A stretch of 64,000 nucleotides of DNA from Streptomyces violascens. Its GTDB lineage: Bacteria > Actinomycetota > Actinomycetes > Streptomycetales > Streptomycetaceae. This document shows, piece after piece, positions 17,711 through 25,358 of the stretch. A model generated the notes under the pieces. That model was not told where the DNA came from. It was given only the letters and a program-made list of their open reading frames with translations, and made no database searches. A program made the translations under genes and the position numbers. Position 1 is the first letter of the stretch. Each line of letters opens with the position of its first letter. The DNA is taken from the NCBI RefSeq assembly GCF_014649955.1, contig NZ_BMUA01000001.1:310001-374000 (forward strand), given 5' to 3'.

Positions 17711-19162
17711 GTGCTGAGCACCGAGGATCATCCGCCCGAGGCAGTAGCCAGGCACCGTTCGCTGTTCCGGGCGGTCCACCGCAGACGCAATCCGGTGCTG
17801 CGCCGCTCGGACATCACCGTCACGGACGAGGCCGCCGTCAAGCGCGCGGTCAAGGCCACGGCGCTGGGCAACGCCATGGAGTGGTTCGACTTCGGGGTGT
17901 ACTCCTACCTCGCCGTGATCATCGGCAAGGTGTTCTTCTCCGGCGCCGGAGACACCATGCAGGTCATCGCGTCACTGGCGACGTTCGCCGCGGCGTTCCT
18001 GGTGAGGCCGCTCGGCGGCATGTTCTTCGGGCCGCTCGGCGACCGGGTCGGCCGGAAGAAGATCCTGGCTCTCACCATGATCATGATGGCCGCGGCGACG
18101 CTGTCCATCGGCCTGATCCCGAGCTACGCGACGATCGGCGTCTGGGCGCCCGTCCTGCTGATCCTCTGCCGCATGGTGCAGGGCTTCTCGACCGGCGGCG
18201 AGTACGGCGGGGCCGCAACCTTCATCGCGGAGTACGCGCCGGACAAGCGCCGCGGGTTCTGGGGCTCCTTCCTGGAGTTCGGCACGCTGATCGGCTACAC
18301 CGTGGCCGCCTCGCTCGTGACCGCTCTCACCCTGCTGCTCAGCGACGACGCGATGCAGCAGTGGGGCTGGCGGATCCCGTTCCTGGTGGCGGGCCCTCTC
18401 GGGATTGTCGGCCTCTACCTGCGCCTGAAGCTCGACGAGTCACCCGCGTTCAAGAAGCTGGAGGAGGCGGGCTCGCCCGCGGCCGAGCACGAGAAGGTGC
18501 CGCTCAAGCGCATCCTCTTCGGCAACGGGCGGGCGATGCTGCTGTGCCTGGCGCTGGTCGCCGCGTTCAACATCACCGACTACATGCTGCTGTCGTACAT
18601 GCCGACGTACCTCTCGACGCTCGGCTTCGACGAGACCGGCGGGCTGATGTCCATCGTGGTCGTGATGATCGTCCTGATGGCGCTCATCAACTCCGTCGGC
18701 CGGCTCTCCGACCAGGTGGGCCGCAGGCCGGTCCTCATCGGCGGCTCGCTGGGCTTCATCGTGCTCGCGGTGCCCAGCTTCCTGCTGATCAAGCAGGGCG
18801 GTACGGCCGCGATCTTCGCCGGGCTCCTCGCCCTCGGTCTCGCCCTGGTCTGCTACCTGGGCACGATGTCGTCGGCGCTGCCCGCGCTCTTCCCGACCGC
18901 GATCCGTTACGGCTCGCTCTCCATCGGGTTCAACATCTCTGTATCGCTGTTCGGCGGCACGACGCCGCTGGTGGTCCAGGGCTTGATCGGAGCTACCGGC
19001 AACGACCTGATGCCCGCGTTCTACACGATGCTGGCCGGTCTGGTCGGTCTGGTGGCCGCGCTCGCCATGAAGGAGACGGCCCGCAAGCCGCTGGAGGGAT
19101 CCCCGCCCTCGGTGGCCACGGACGAGGAGGCGGCGGAACTGATCGCGGCGCAGCGCGGCTGA
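17711..19162 (+). CDS. MHS-family (ProP-like) MFS transporter
   Basis: A 483-residue transporter from GTG 17711; later starts are possible because the first 45 residues are hydrophilic. Hallmarks of the metabolite:H+ symporter family are GNAMEWFDFGVYSYLA, the motif-A loop GPLGDRVGRKKIL, RMVQGFSTGGEYGGAATFIAEY and RGFWGSFLEFG. About 12 helices follow. Family substrates include proline, glycine betaine, citrate, alpha-ketoglutarate and shikimate. The tail after residue 455 is hydrophilic. A perfect palindrome sits just upstream. Confidence 0.9.
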   Translation: MLSTEDHPPEAVARHRSLFRAVHRRRNPVLRRSDITVTDEAAVKRAVKATALGNAMEWFDFGVYSYLAVIIGKVFFSGAGDTMQVIASLATFAAAFLVRPLGGMFFGPLGDRVGRKKILALTMIMMAAATLSIGLIPSYATIGVWAPVLLILCRMVQGFSTGGEYGGAATFIAEYAPDKRRGFWGSFLEFGTLIGYTVAASLVTALTLLLSDDAMQQWGWRIPFLVAGPLGIVGLYLRLKLDESPAFKKLEEAGSPAAEHEKVPLKRILFGNGRAMLLCLALVAAFNITDYMLLSYMPTYLSTLGFDETGGLMSIVVVMIVLMALINSVGRLSDQVGRRPVLIGGSLGFIVLAVPSFLLIKQGGTAAIFAGLLALGLALVCYLGTMSSALPALFPTAIRYGSLSIGFNISVSLFGGTTPLVVQGLIGATGNDLMPAFYTMLAGLVGLVAALAMKETARKPLEGSPPSVATDEEAAELIAAQRG

Positions 19163-19228
19163 GGGCTTGGCCGCTCGGCCACGGGCCAACACCGAGGCCT
19201 CCGGCCCGTATCGGCGTCCATCACCCGG

Positions 19229-20020
19229 CTACCCGAAGCTGACGCGCTCCAGCCAGAAGTCGAGCAGCTTCGCATCGCCAAGGACTTCGAGGCGTTCCCC
19301 AGGGACGGGGCGTCGCTTGTAGACGGCGAGGAGCAGCTCGGTCAGCGGGCCGCGCACCGTGACGGCGGCTTTCTCGGGTGCCCGGCGCCAGGTGATGGTC
19401 TCGCCGGTGAGATCGACCAGCCATGCCGGTCCGCCCTCCGACTCGGCGTCCGTGGCCAGGAGTTGGATGGTCCGGCCCTCACCGAGCAGCTCTCGCATCC
19501 AGGGGTGCACCTCGAAGTGGAAGGGCAGGGAGCCGAGTTCCATCCACTCGTCCATGGCATCGGCGGCGACCGCCTCGTCGAGGGCGTACTCGGCGCCGAG
19601 GGCCAGCGTGGCGTCGGCGCGGTGGACGGCCGTCTCGTGCGTGAAGCGGCGGGCGTAGAACGCGGGAGTGCCGTCGGGCACCGGCGTCCACAGCGGTGCG
19701 TCGGGCCCGGCCTCGCGCAGCGTCCGCGCCAGCCGTCCGGCGCCTTCCACGAGCCAGGGACCGACCACGGCGGGGTCCTCATGGGTGTAGGCGGACAGGT
19801 CACGGAAGTGCGCGTCCGGTACGGGCCCCGCCGCGCGGGTCCGCACGACCTCCTCGGCCCACCGCTGGGCACCCCCGAGATGCCGCAGCAACTGGCCGAC
19901 GTTCCACCCGGGGCAGGACGGTACGTCCACCGTCAGGTCCGCCCCCTCGATGAGGGACCTCAACAGCTCGGTCTGCTCCACGATCGCGGCGCAGTACTGC
20001 TCATGACGGAAGCGACTCAC
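19229..20020 (-). CDS. Maleylpyruvate-isomerase-family (DinB-like) mycothiol-dependent protein
   Basis: A 263-residue protein. The N-terminal DinB-like helical domain has DVPSCPGWNVGQLLRHLGGAQRW (metal-ligand His) and RRFTHETAVHRADA (second ligand cluster). The C-terminal half has an MDMPI/SCP-like fold (WLVDLTGETITWRR ... LTELLLAVYKRR). Family members are metal-dependent and use mycothiol for isomerisation or detoxification, or are uncharacterised. It follows the MarR-GNAT gene by 55 nt on the same strand and could be in its operon. Substrate unknown. Confidence 0.85.
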   Translation of the reverse strand: MSRFRHEQYCAAIVEQTELLRSLIEGADLTVDVPSCPGWNVGQLLRHLGGAQRWAEEVVRTRAAGPVPDAHFRDLSAYTHEDPAVVGPWLVEGAGRLARTLREAGPDAPLWTPVPDGTPAFYARRFTHETAVHRADATLALGAEYALDEAVAADAMDEWMELGSLPFHFEVHPWMRELLGEGRTIQLLATDAESEGGPAWLVDLTGETITWRRAPEKAAVTVRGPLTELLLAVYKRRPVPGERLEVLGDAKLLDFWLERVSFG

Positions 20021-20075
20021 GCCTCACACTCCAGGGCGTTCGATGGAACAGGGGGCTGGACCGTCCGGCGCGATC

Positions 20076-20975
20076 TCAGCGAGACGAGGTCCCGCAGATG
20101 CGCTTCTCGAACCAATGATGAGCGTAGGGCTCGTCGTTGAAGGCGGGAACCTCTTCGAATCCGCACGAGTGGTACAGGCCGATCGCGGCGCTGAGTGCCT
20201 TGTTCGTGTCCAGGCGCAGTACGTCGCGGCCGCGCTCGACGGCCCGGGCCTCCAGTTCGGCCAGGAACCGGCGGCCGAGGCCGAGGCCCCGTGCGGCGGG
20301 CGCCACCCACATGCGCTTGATCTCGGCCGGGGCGCCGGCCGGCAGCTTCAGACCCGCGCACCCGATGGGCTCGCCGTGCATCCGGGCCACGAGGAACAGG
20401 CCGTGCGGAGGCCGGAGTTCACCGGCGTCGGGCAGCAGGCTCATCGCCGGGTCGAAGCCCGTGTCGAAGCGCTCCTGCAACTCGGTGAAGTACGCGCGCA
20501 GACAGTCCTTGGCGTCGGGACTGTCCGGGTCGACGGCGTCCACCATGACCGTCGCGGCGGTCAGCAACCGGTCGACCTCGGCCATGGCGGCGACCAGTCG
20601 GGCGCGCTGGGCGGTGTTGAGCGGCTCGATGAGGGAGCCCGCCAGCTCGTCGCTGCGCCGGTCGAGCACGGCGCGCTCCGCGCGGCCGGCGTCGGTGAGT
20701 TTGACGGTGCGCACCCGCCGGTCCCGGGGCTGCGGCTCGACCGTCACGAGCCCGTCGCGCTCCAGGGAGCGCAGCAGCCGGCTGACGTACCCGGAGTCGA
20801 GCCCGAGGCGCTCGCGCAGTCCCCGTACGTCCTGCCCCTGCTCGCCGATCTCCCAGAGGAGCCGGGCCTCGCCGATGGGGCGGTCGCGGCCGAGGTAGCG
20901 GTCGTGGAGCACCCCCACGCGTTCGGTGACGGTGCGGTTGAAGCGGCGTACCTGCTCGATCTGCCCTGCGTCCAT
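20076..20975 (-). CDS. MarR-GNAT fusion regulator/acetyltransferase
   Basis: A 299-residue two-domain protein from ATG 20975 (MDAGQIEQVRRFNRTVTERV). Residues ~1-145 form a MarR winged HTH (RLGLDSGYVSRLLRSLERDGLVTVEPQPRDRRVRTV). Residues ~155-299 form a GNAT N-acetyltransferase domain with the acetyl-CoA loop VAPAARGLGLGRRFL and the C-terminal LYHSCGFEEVPAF. This fusion is widespread but poorly understood. The start codon lies inside a 30-bp palindrome and lacks a clear Shine-Dalgarno, so the mRNA may be leaderless and tightly self-repressed. Confidence 0.9.
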   Translation of the reverse strand: MDAGQIEQVRRFNRTVTERVGVLHDRYLGRDRPIGEARLLWEIGEQGQDVRGLRERLGLDSGYVSRLLRSLERDGLVTVEPQPRDRRVRTVKLTDAGRAERAVLDRRSDELAGSLIEPLNTAQRARLVAAMAEVDRLLTAATVMVDAVDPDSPDAKDCLRAYFTELQERFDTGFDPAMSLLPDAGELRPPHGLFLVARMHGEPIGCAGLKLPAGAPAEIKRMWVAPAARGLGLGRRFLAELEARAVERGRDVLRLDTNKALSAAIGLYHSCGFEEVPAFNDEPYAHHWFEKRICGTSSR

Positions 20976-21000
20976 TCTCTGACCATAGTCAGAGAATGGA
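20971..21000. promoter_or_regulatory. 30-bp operator overlapping the MarR-GNAT start codon
   Basis: TCCATTCTCTGAC (20971-20983) and its complement GTCAGAGAATGGA (20988-21000) are perfect 13-bp arms around a CATA spacer. The left arm contains the start codon of the MarR-GNAT gene on the minus strand. This is a textbook autoregulatory MarR site by size and location. Confidence 0.75.
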
Positions 21001-21276
21001 CGGATGGCCACGGGCGGGCAGGGGGCGCCCGAGATCAGGATCGGCCATGGGTGCATTAATCCAGAGTGCTGCTTACACCACGACCGGGATCGCTCCCGGC
21101 TGCCGGGGCTCGAACCCGGACCACTGAAACCGAAGTACCCATTTCCTACGCACCGGGCGCCCCTGCTCCGTCACCGTATCCGGACCGGGCTCGACCGCGC
21201 ATGCGGTTTGACACGGCCCGGATCCCCGCAGCGCGAAGCCCCCGCCGCTCGATGAGCGATGAGGAACATGGCCAGG
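20976..21276. other. 301-nt gap with operator, hairpin and tRNA-like T-arm
   Basis: No gene is supported between the MarR-GNAT start and the P450 stop. From left to right it holds the operator arm to 21000, a CCGGGA-TCGC-TCCCGG hairpin (21084-21099) and a T-arm-like sequence (21103-21119). Confidence 0.6.
21103..21119 (-). other. tRNA T-arm-like sequence (possible tRNA 3' remnant)
   Basis: On the minus strand CCGGG-TTCGAGC-CCCGG is a perfect 5-bp stem with a 7-nt loop starting TTCGA, the T-arm consensus. I cannot find matching D-arm, anticodon arm or acceptor stem around it, so it is at most a fragment, as left at some tRNA integration sites. Confidence 0.3.
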
Positions 21277-22677
21277 TCAACCGGCAGGAGCTGGTTGCCG
21301 GTTGACCCCTCGCAGGGTCGCGTGGAGCGGGGTGGCCGGCTGCAGGAGCAGGCCCGCGCGTGGGGGTACCTCCGCGTCGGGCAGGTCGAGGTGGAAGCGC
21401 TGGGCGAGCGTGGCGAGGACCAGGGCCGCCTCGACCTGGGCGAAGCGGGCGCCGAGGCAGGTGCGCGGGCCCCCGCCGAACGGGTACCAGGCGTGGTCGG
21501 GCACCACGTCGGGGGCGTCGGCGTCCCAGCGTTCCGGGCGGAACCGGTCGGGCTCCGGAAACCAGCGGGGGTCCCGGTGCGTGGTCCACGTACTGCACCA
21601 GACGATGGTGCCGGCCGGGATGCGGGTGCCGCCCAGCGTGGCGCCTTCGCGGGCGACGGCGGGGATGAGCCACACCGGCGGGTAGAGCCGCATCGCCTCC
21701 TTGATGATCTGCTGGGTCCAGGTGAGGCGCTCGTAGTCGTCGATGGCGGGCGGGCGCCCGGCCAGCACCTCCTGAAGTTCGGCCTCAAGGCGGGCGCGGG
21801 CCTCGGGCGCACGGGCGAGCAGGTGGAACGCCCAGGTCAGCGCCGTGGAGGTCGTCTCGTGGCCGGCGGCCCAGAGAGTGACGGCCTCGTTGCGCACCTC
21901 CTTGGGCGAGAGCGGGCGCCCCTCTTCGTCGCGGGCCGCGAGGAGCCGGGTGAGCAGATCGTCACGCTCTTCGGCGGCGTGCGCCGGGTCCCCTACGGCG
22001 CCGGTCCGGTCTCGTCGCTCACCGATGAGCCGGTGCACTTCGCCGTCGATGGTGGCCACCGCCGCGAGCAGGCGCCGCCGGGACGGGGTGCGCACCCAGG
22101 CGGGCAGGAAGAGGCCGATGCCGCGCAACTCGGCGCCCACCGCCTGCTCGGCGACGTCCATCGCATCACCCAGGGCGTCGGTCTGCTGCCCCAGATCGTT
22201 GCCGAACAGGGTGCGCAGGACGATCCGCTGGGTGATCAGCGCCATCTCCCGGCGGACGTCGATGCGCCCACCGTCACGCCATCCGTCGGCCGCGGCTCCG
22301 GCGCACTCGACCATGGCATCGGCGTACGAGCGGACCTGGCGCGGCCGGACGGTCGGCTGGACCAGGGAGCGTTTGCGCCGCCAGTCGTCGCCCTTGCTGA
22401 GAATGACGCTCTGCCCGGTGATCTGCCGGAACGCCCAGCCGATTTCGAGGATCTCGTACGTGTCCTCACGCGCCGCGAGCAGCTCACGGATGTGTCCGGG
22501 GTGGGAGATGAACAGGCTGCGCCTCGGCCCGAGGGACCAGGTCACGGCGTCCCCGAAGTCGTCGCGCAGCCGGGTCAGGAAGCCCAGGGGATCCTTCCCG
22601 AAGGCGAAGAGATGGCCCAGCGGCGGGAGGCCGCGCGGGCCGCGGACGGGGTTGAGCGGCGGCGTGGATACGGGCAA
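21277..22677 (-). CDS. Cytochrome P450 monooxygenase
   Basis: A 466-residue P450 from TTG 22677, chosen because GGGGAG lies 5 nt upstream; an in-frame TTG at 22710 lacks such a site. Motifs are I-helix AAGHETTS (~271-277), ExxR in KEAMRLYPP, and the heme-binding FGGGPRTCLGARFA with the thiolate Cys near 407. The long chain and the proline-rich start (PPLNPVRGPRGLPPLGHL) resemble CYP102-heme-domain/eukaryote-like class-II P450s more than short class-I forms. No ferredoxin is encoded nearby. Divergent from the glutaminase. Substrate unknown. Confidence 0.92.
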   Translation of the reverse strand: MPVSTPPLNPVRGPRGLPPLGHLFAFGKDPLGFLTRLRDDFGDAVTWSLGPRRSLFISHPGHIRELLAAREDTYEILEIGWAFRQITGQSVILSKGDDWRRKRSLVQPTVRPRQVRSYADAMVECAGAAADGWRDGGRIDVRREMALITQRIVLRTLFGNDLGQQTDALGDAMDVAEQAVGAELRGIGLFLPAWVRTPSRRRLLAAVATIDGEVHRLIGERRDRTGAVGDPAHAAEERDDLLTRLLAARDEEGRPLSPKEVRNEAVTLWAAGHETTSTALTWAFHLLARAPEARARLEAELQEVLAGRPPAIDDYERLTWTQQIIKEAMRLYPPVWLIPAVAREGATLGGTRIPAGTIVWCSTWTTHRDPRWFPEPDRFRPERWDADAPDVVPDHAWYPFGGGPRTCLGARFAQVEAALVLATLAQRFHLDLPDAEVPPRAGLLLQPATPLHATLRGVNRQPAPAG

Positions 22678-22861
22678 CGGAACTCCCCGGGTATGGCTGT
22701 TGGGCCCCAACGTAACGACTCCCTACCCGCCATTCCCCCGCGACAGGCGACCGGGCGCGGACTCGGTCCCCGGACGCCCGGGGCACTCGGGGTTGTGCGG
22801 GCCCCTCCCCGAGACCCCTTGCAGGCCGAGGCCCCCGGGGGAATGCCGCCCCGCCACCTGC

Positions 22862-22895
22862 GCACCACCACACGACCCCTGTCGTAGGGTGGTGC
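22862..22895 (+). promoter_or_regulatory. Hairpin in the glutaminase upstream region
   Basis: GCACCACC (22862-22869) pairs with GGTGGTGC (22888-22895), and inside it ACGAC pairs with GTCGT around a CCCT loop. The symmetric 34-nt structure ends 38 nt before the glutaminase GTG and could act as an operator or mRNA leader stem. Confidence 0.4.
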
Positions 22896-22933
22896 AGTCG
22901 TGCAGTGCCGCAGGAATCCGGAGCAAGTTGAGC

Positions 22934-23851
22934 GTGTCCTCGTCCTTTCAGTCGGTCCTGGACCGCATCGCCACCGAGATCGCGGCCACCCCGGGCCGCG
23001 GCCGCCCGGCCGACTACATCCCGGTCCTCGCCTCGGCCGACCCGCGGCGCTTCGGGATGGCCGTCGCCGAGCTCGACGGCACGGTGTACGGGGTGGGCGA
23101 CTGGCAGCACCCCTTCTCGACGCAGTCCATCACCAAGGTCTTCACTCTCGCGCTGTGCCTCTCCCGCGAGGGCGAGGAGCTGTGGGAGCACGTCGGCCGC
23201 GAGCCCTCCGGCAACCCGTTCAACTCCCTGGTGCAGCTGGAGTACGAGGCCGGCATCCCGCGCAACCCGTTCATCAACGCGGGCGCCCTGGTCGTCACCG
23301 ACCGCCTCCAGACCCTGACCGGCGCCGCGGCCGACACGCTGCGCACCTTCCTGCGTACCGAGTCCGGCAACGCCCACCTCGACTTCGACCAGCAGGTCGC
23401 CACGTCCGAGGCCGACCACAGCGACCGCAACGCCGCGCTCGCCCACTTCATGGCGTCGTACGGCAACATCACCACCCCGGTCCCGCATCTCCTCGACCAG
23501 TACATCCGCCAGTGCTCCCTGGAGGCGTCCTGCGCGGACCTGGCACGGGCCGCCGGATTCCTGGCCCGGCACGGGATACTGGCCGACGGCACGTCCCTGC
23601 TCACCCGCAGCCAGGCCAAGCAGATCAACGCGGTCATGCTGACCTGCGGCACGTACGACGCGGCCGGCGACTTCGCCCACCGCGTGGGCCTGCCGGGCAA
23701 GAGCGGCGTCGGCGGCGGCATCATCGCCGTCGTCCCGGGCCGCTGCACCATCTGCGTCTGGAGCCCGGGCCTCGACGAACGCGGCAACTCGGTGGCGGGA
23801 GTCGCCGCCCTGGACCGCTTCACGACCCTGACGGGCCTCTCGGTCTTCTGA
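22934..23851 (+). CDS. glsA: Glutaminase
   Basis: A 305-residue enzyme hydrolysing L-glutamine to glutamate and ammonia. GTG 22934 gives the usual start (MSSSFQSVLDRIA) and length; TTG 22928 is a close alternative after GGAG. It has the serine-lysine (beta-lactamase-fold) active site STQSITKVF, then SGNPFNSLVQLE, GIPRNPFINAGAL, the NYIR-like DQYIRQCSLE, and GLPGKSGVGGGI. All family landmarks are intact. Divergent from the P450 across 256 nt and followed by a U-tailed terminator. Confidence 0.95.
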   Translation: MSSSFQSVLDRIATEIAATPGRGRPADYIPVLASADPRRFGMAVAELDGTVYGVGDWQHPFSTQSITKVFTLALCLSREGEELWEHVGREPSGNPFNSLVQLEYEAGIPRNPFINAGALVVTDRLQTLTGAAADTLRTFLRTESGNAHLDFDQQVATSEADHSDRNAALAHFMASYGNITTPVPHLLDQYIRQCSLEASCADLARAAGFLARHGILADGTSLLTRSQAKQINAVMLTCGTYDAAGDFAHRVGLPGKSGVGGGIIAVVPGRCTICVWSPGLDERGNSVAGVAALDRFTTLTGLSVF

Positions 23852-23860
23852 CACTTCATC

Positions 23861-23891
23861 AGGGGCCTTGCCGCCGGGCGAGGCCCCTTTT
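23861..23891 (+). terminator. Rho-independent terminator of glutaminase
   Basis: AGGGGCCT (23861-23868) pairs with AGGCCCCT (23881-23888), the stem continues inward to a GCCG loop, and a TTTT tract follows. This is one of the few U-tailed terminators here. Confidence 0.85.
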
Positions 23892-23903
23892 CGATGCCCT
23901 GGT

Positions 23904-23923
23904 TGTACCTACTAGTATGTACA
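23904..23923. promoter_or_regulatory. TetR-type operator upstream of the tautomerase
   Basis: TGTACCTACTAGTATGTACA is a 20-bp palindrome with one mismatched pair, centred on TACTAGTA. It is AT-rich for this genome and lies 58 nt before the tautomerase ATG, likely over its promoter. Confidence 0.6.
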
Positions 23924-23980
23924 GTCGAAGACGCAGCGACACCCGGATCCAGACCTCGACTTCCCAAGGGGGAACCCGAC

Positions 23981-24376
23981 ATGCCGTTCGTCCGCATCGA
24001 CGCGCTGGGGACCGACAGCGATCGTCTCGACGCGCTCGGCCGTGCCGTGCACGACGCCCTGGTCGAGACGATCGGCATCCCGCCCGACGACCGGTTCCAG
24101 GTCCTGACCGGGCACGACGGGACCCGCAGCACCCTGCGCTACGACAACTACCTCGGCGTCTCCCGCGATCACGGCATCGTGTACGTCGCGATCACCCTGC
24201 GCGCCGGGCGGACGCCCGACCGGAAGCGGGCGCTCTACAGGCGGATCGCCGAGCTGGCCCACGCGTACGCGGGCACCGAGCCCCGCAACGTCTTCGTCAC
24301 CCTCAACGAGAACGAGTCGATCGACTGGTCCCTCGGCAACGGCGCCGCGCAGTACGCCCCCTCCCCCGACGCCTGA
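23981..24376 (+). CDS. Tautomerase-superfamily protein
   Basis: A 131-residue protein starting MPFVRIDAL behind AAGGGGGA. After removal of Met, Pro would be N-terminal, the catalytic base in the tautomerase (4-oxalocrotonate tautomerase/MSAD) superfamily. The sequence (AVHDALVETIGIPPDDRFQVLT ... YVAITLRAGRTPDRKRALYRRIAE ... NVFVTLNENESIDWSLGNG) matches the longer fused-repeat members. Small-molecule keto-enol isomerisation or detoxification is expected; the substrate is unknown. A TetR-like palindrome precedes it and the hydrolase gene follows on the same strand after 126 nt. Confidence 0.88.
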   Translation: MPFVRIDALGTDSDRLDALGRAVHDALVETIGIPPDDRFQVLTGHDGTRSTLRYDNYLGVSRDHGIVYVAITLRAGRTPDRKRALYRRIAELAHAYAGTEPRNVFVTLNENESIDWSLGNGAAQYAPSPDA

Positions 24377-24398
24377 CCCCGCCCCGCCCCGCCCCGCC
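24377..24398. repeat. Short CCCCG tandem repeat
   Basis: Four CCCCG units plus CC follow the tautomerase stop. It is a simple slippage-prone tract with no evident function. Confidence 0.7.
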
Positions 24399-24404
24399 TG
24401 AGCC

Positions 24405-24421
24405 ATTACCCCGCGTGTAAT
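24405..24421. promoter_or_regulatory. Candidate operator before the alpha/beta hydrolase
   Basis: ATTAC-CCCGCGT-GTAAT (24405-24421) is an inverted repeat with perfect 5-bp arms, 81 nt before the hydrolase ATG. The arms stand out in the GC-rich surroundings. Confidence 0.4.
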
Positions 24422-24502
24422 CGCGCACGGCCCCACCCCGCGCCACAGTATGAACACGCCGCACCGCAGCGGCCGGTCACACCACACGACGGGGAGATGC
24501 AC

Positions 24503-25333
24503 ATGCCGTACTTCACCAGCGCCACCGACAAGACCAAGCTCCACTTCATCGACTACGGACCGGCCGACGGACCCACCCTCGTCTTCGTCAACAGCGCTTA
24601 TTTCGGTACCGAGATGTGGGAGTTCCAGATGCTCCCGCTCGCCGCCGAGGGCTACCGCTGCATAGGCCTGGACCGGCGCGGGCACGGCAAGTCGGAGGAC
24701 GTCTGGGGCGGGTTCGACCTCGACACGCTCGCCGACGACCTCGGCTCGCTCCTGGACCACCTGGACCTGCGGGACGTCACCCTGATCGGCCACTCGCTCG
24801 GCTCGAACGAGGCAGTGCGGTATCTGACCCGGCACGGCAGCGGCCGGGTGGCGCGGCTCGCTCTGGTGGCCGGCATGGCGCCGGGCATCGTGCGCGGCGA
24901 CGACAACCCGCAGGGGCTGCCCGCCGAGGCGATCGCCGCGGCCAACGAGACGTTCCGCAGGGACCGCGCCGAGTTCTTCGCGACCGGCGGCGACGCCTAC
25001 TTCGCCCTCGGCCTGCCCGGCAACGACGTCTCGGCCGCGTACGTCCAGAAGGTGATCCAGGACTGTCACGGCGCCACCGCCCGGGCCGCGACCGCGCTCG
25101 TGGCCAACTTGGAGACCCTGGAGATGGCTCCCGAGGTTCGGAAGATCGACATCCCTACGCTGGTGATCCACGGCGACCAGGACGCCTCCGCCCCCATCGA
25201 CCTCACCGGCCGCCGCGCCGCCGCCCTCATCCCCGGCAGCACCTTCAAGCTGTACGAGAACGGGGGCCACGGCCTGTACGTGACGCACGCCGAGCGACTC
25301 AACGCGGATCTGCGGGAGTTCAGCGGTCGCTGA
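24503..25333 (+). CDS. Alpha/beta hydrolase
   Basis: A 276-residue hydrolase from ATG 24503, placed 6 nt after GGGGAG; the in-frame ATG at 24497 abuts that site and is unlikely. Nucleophile elbow GHSLGS, acid Asp in HGDQDASAP and His in GGHGLYVTH give a full triad. The usual HG oxyanion motif is replaced by VNSAYFGTEMW. The overall pattern resembles cofactor-free haloperoxidase/esterase-type hydrolases. It may share regulation with the tautomerase gene upstream. Converges on the MFS gene with 25 nt between stops. Confidence 0.88.
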   Translation: MPYFTSATDKTKLHFIDYGPADGPTLVFVNSAYFGTEMWEFQMLPLAAEGYRCIGLDRRGHGKSEDVWGGFDLDTLADDLGSLLDHLDLRDVTLIGHSLGSNEAVRYLTRHGSGRVARLALVAGMAPGIVRGDDNPQGLPAEAIAAANETFRRDRAEFFATGGDAYFALGLPGNDVSAAYVQKVIQDCHGATARAATALVANLETLEMAPEVRKIDIPTLVIHGDQDASAPIDLTGRRAAALIPGSTFKLYENGGHGLYVTHAERLNADLREFSGR

Positions 25334-25358
25334 TGCCGAACGCCGCGGGAAGGGGAGT

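Noticed and set aside
21060..21240. A complete tRNA around the T-arm-like sequence
   Set aside because: No acceptor-stem complement, D-arm or anticodon arm could be found at the required distances.
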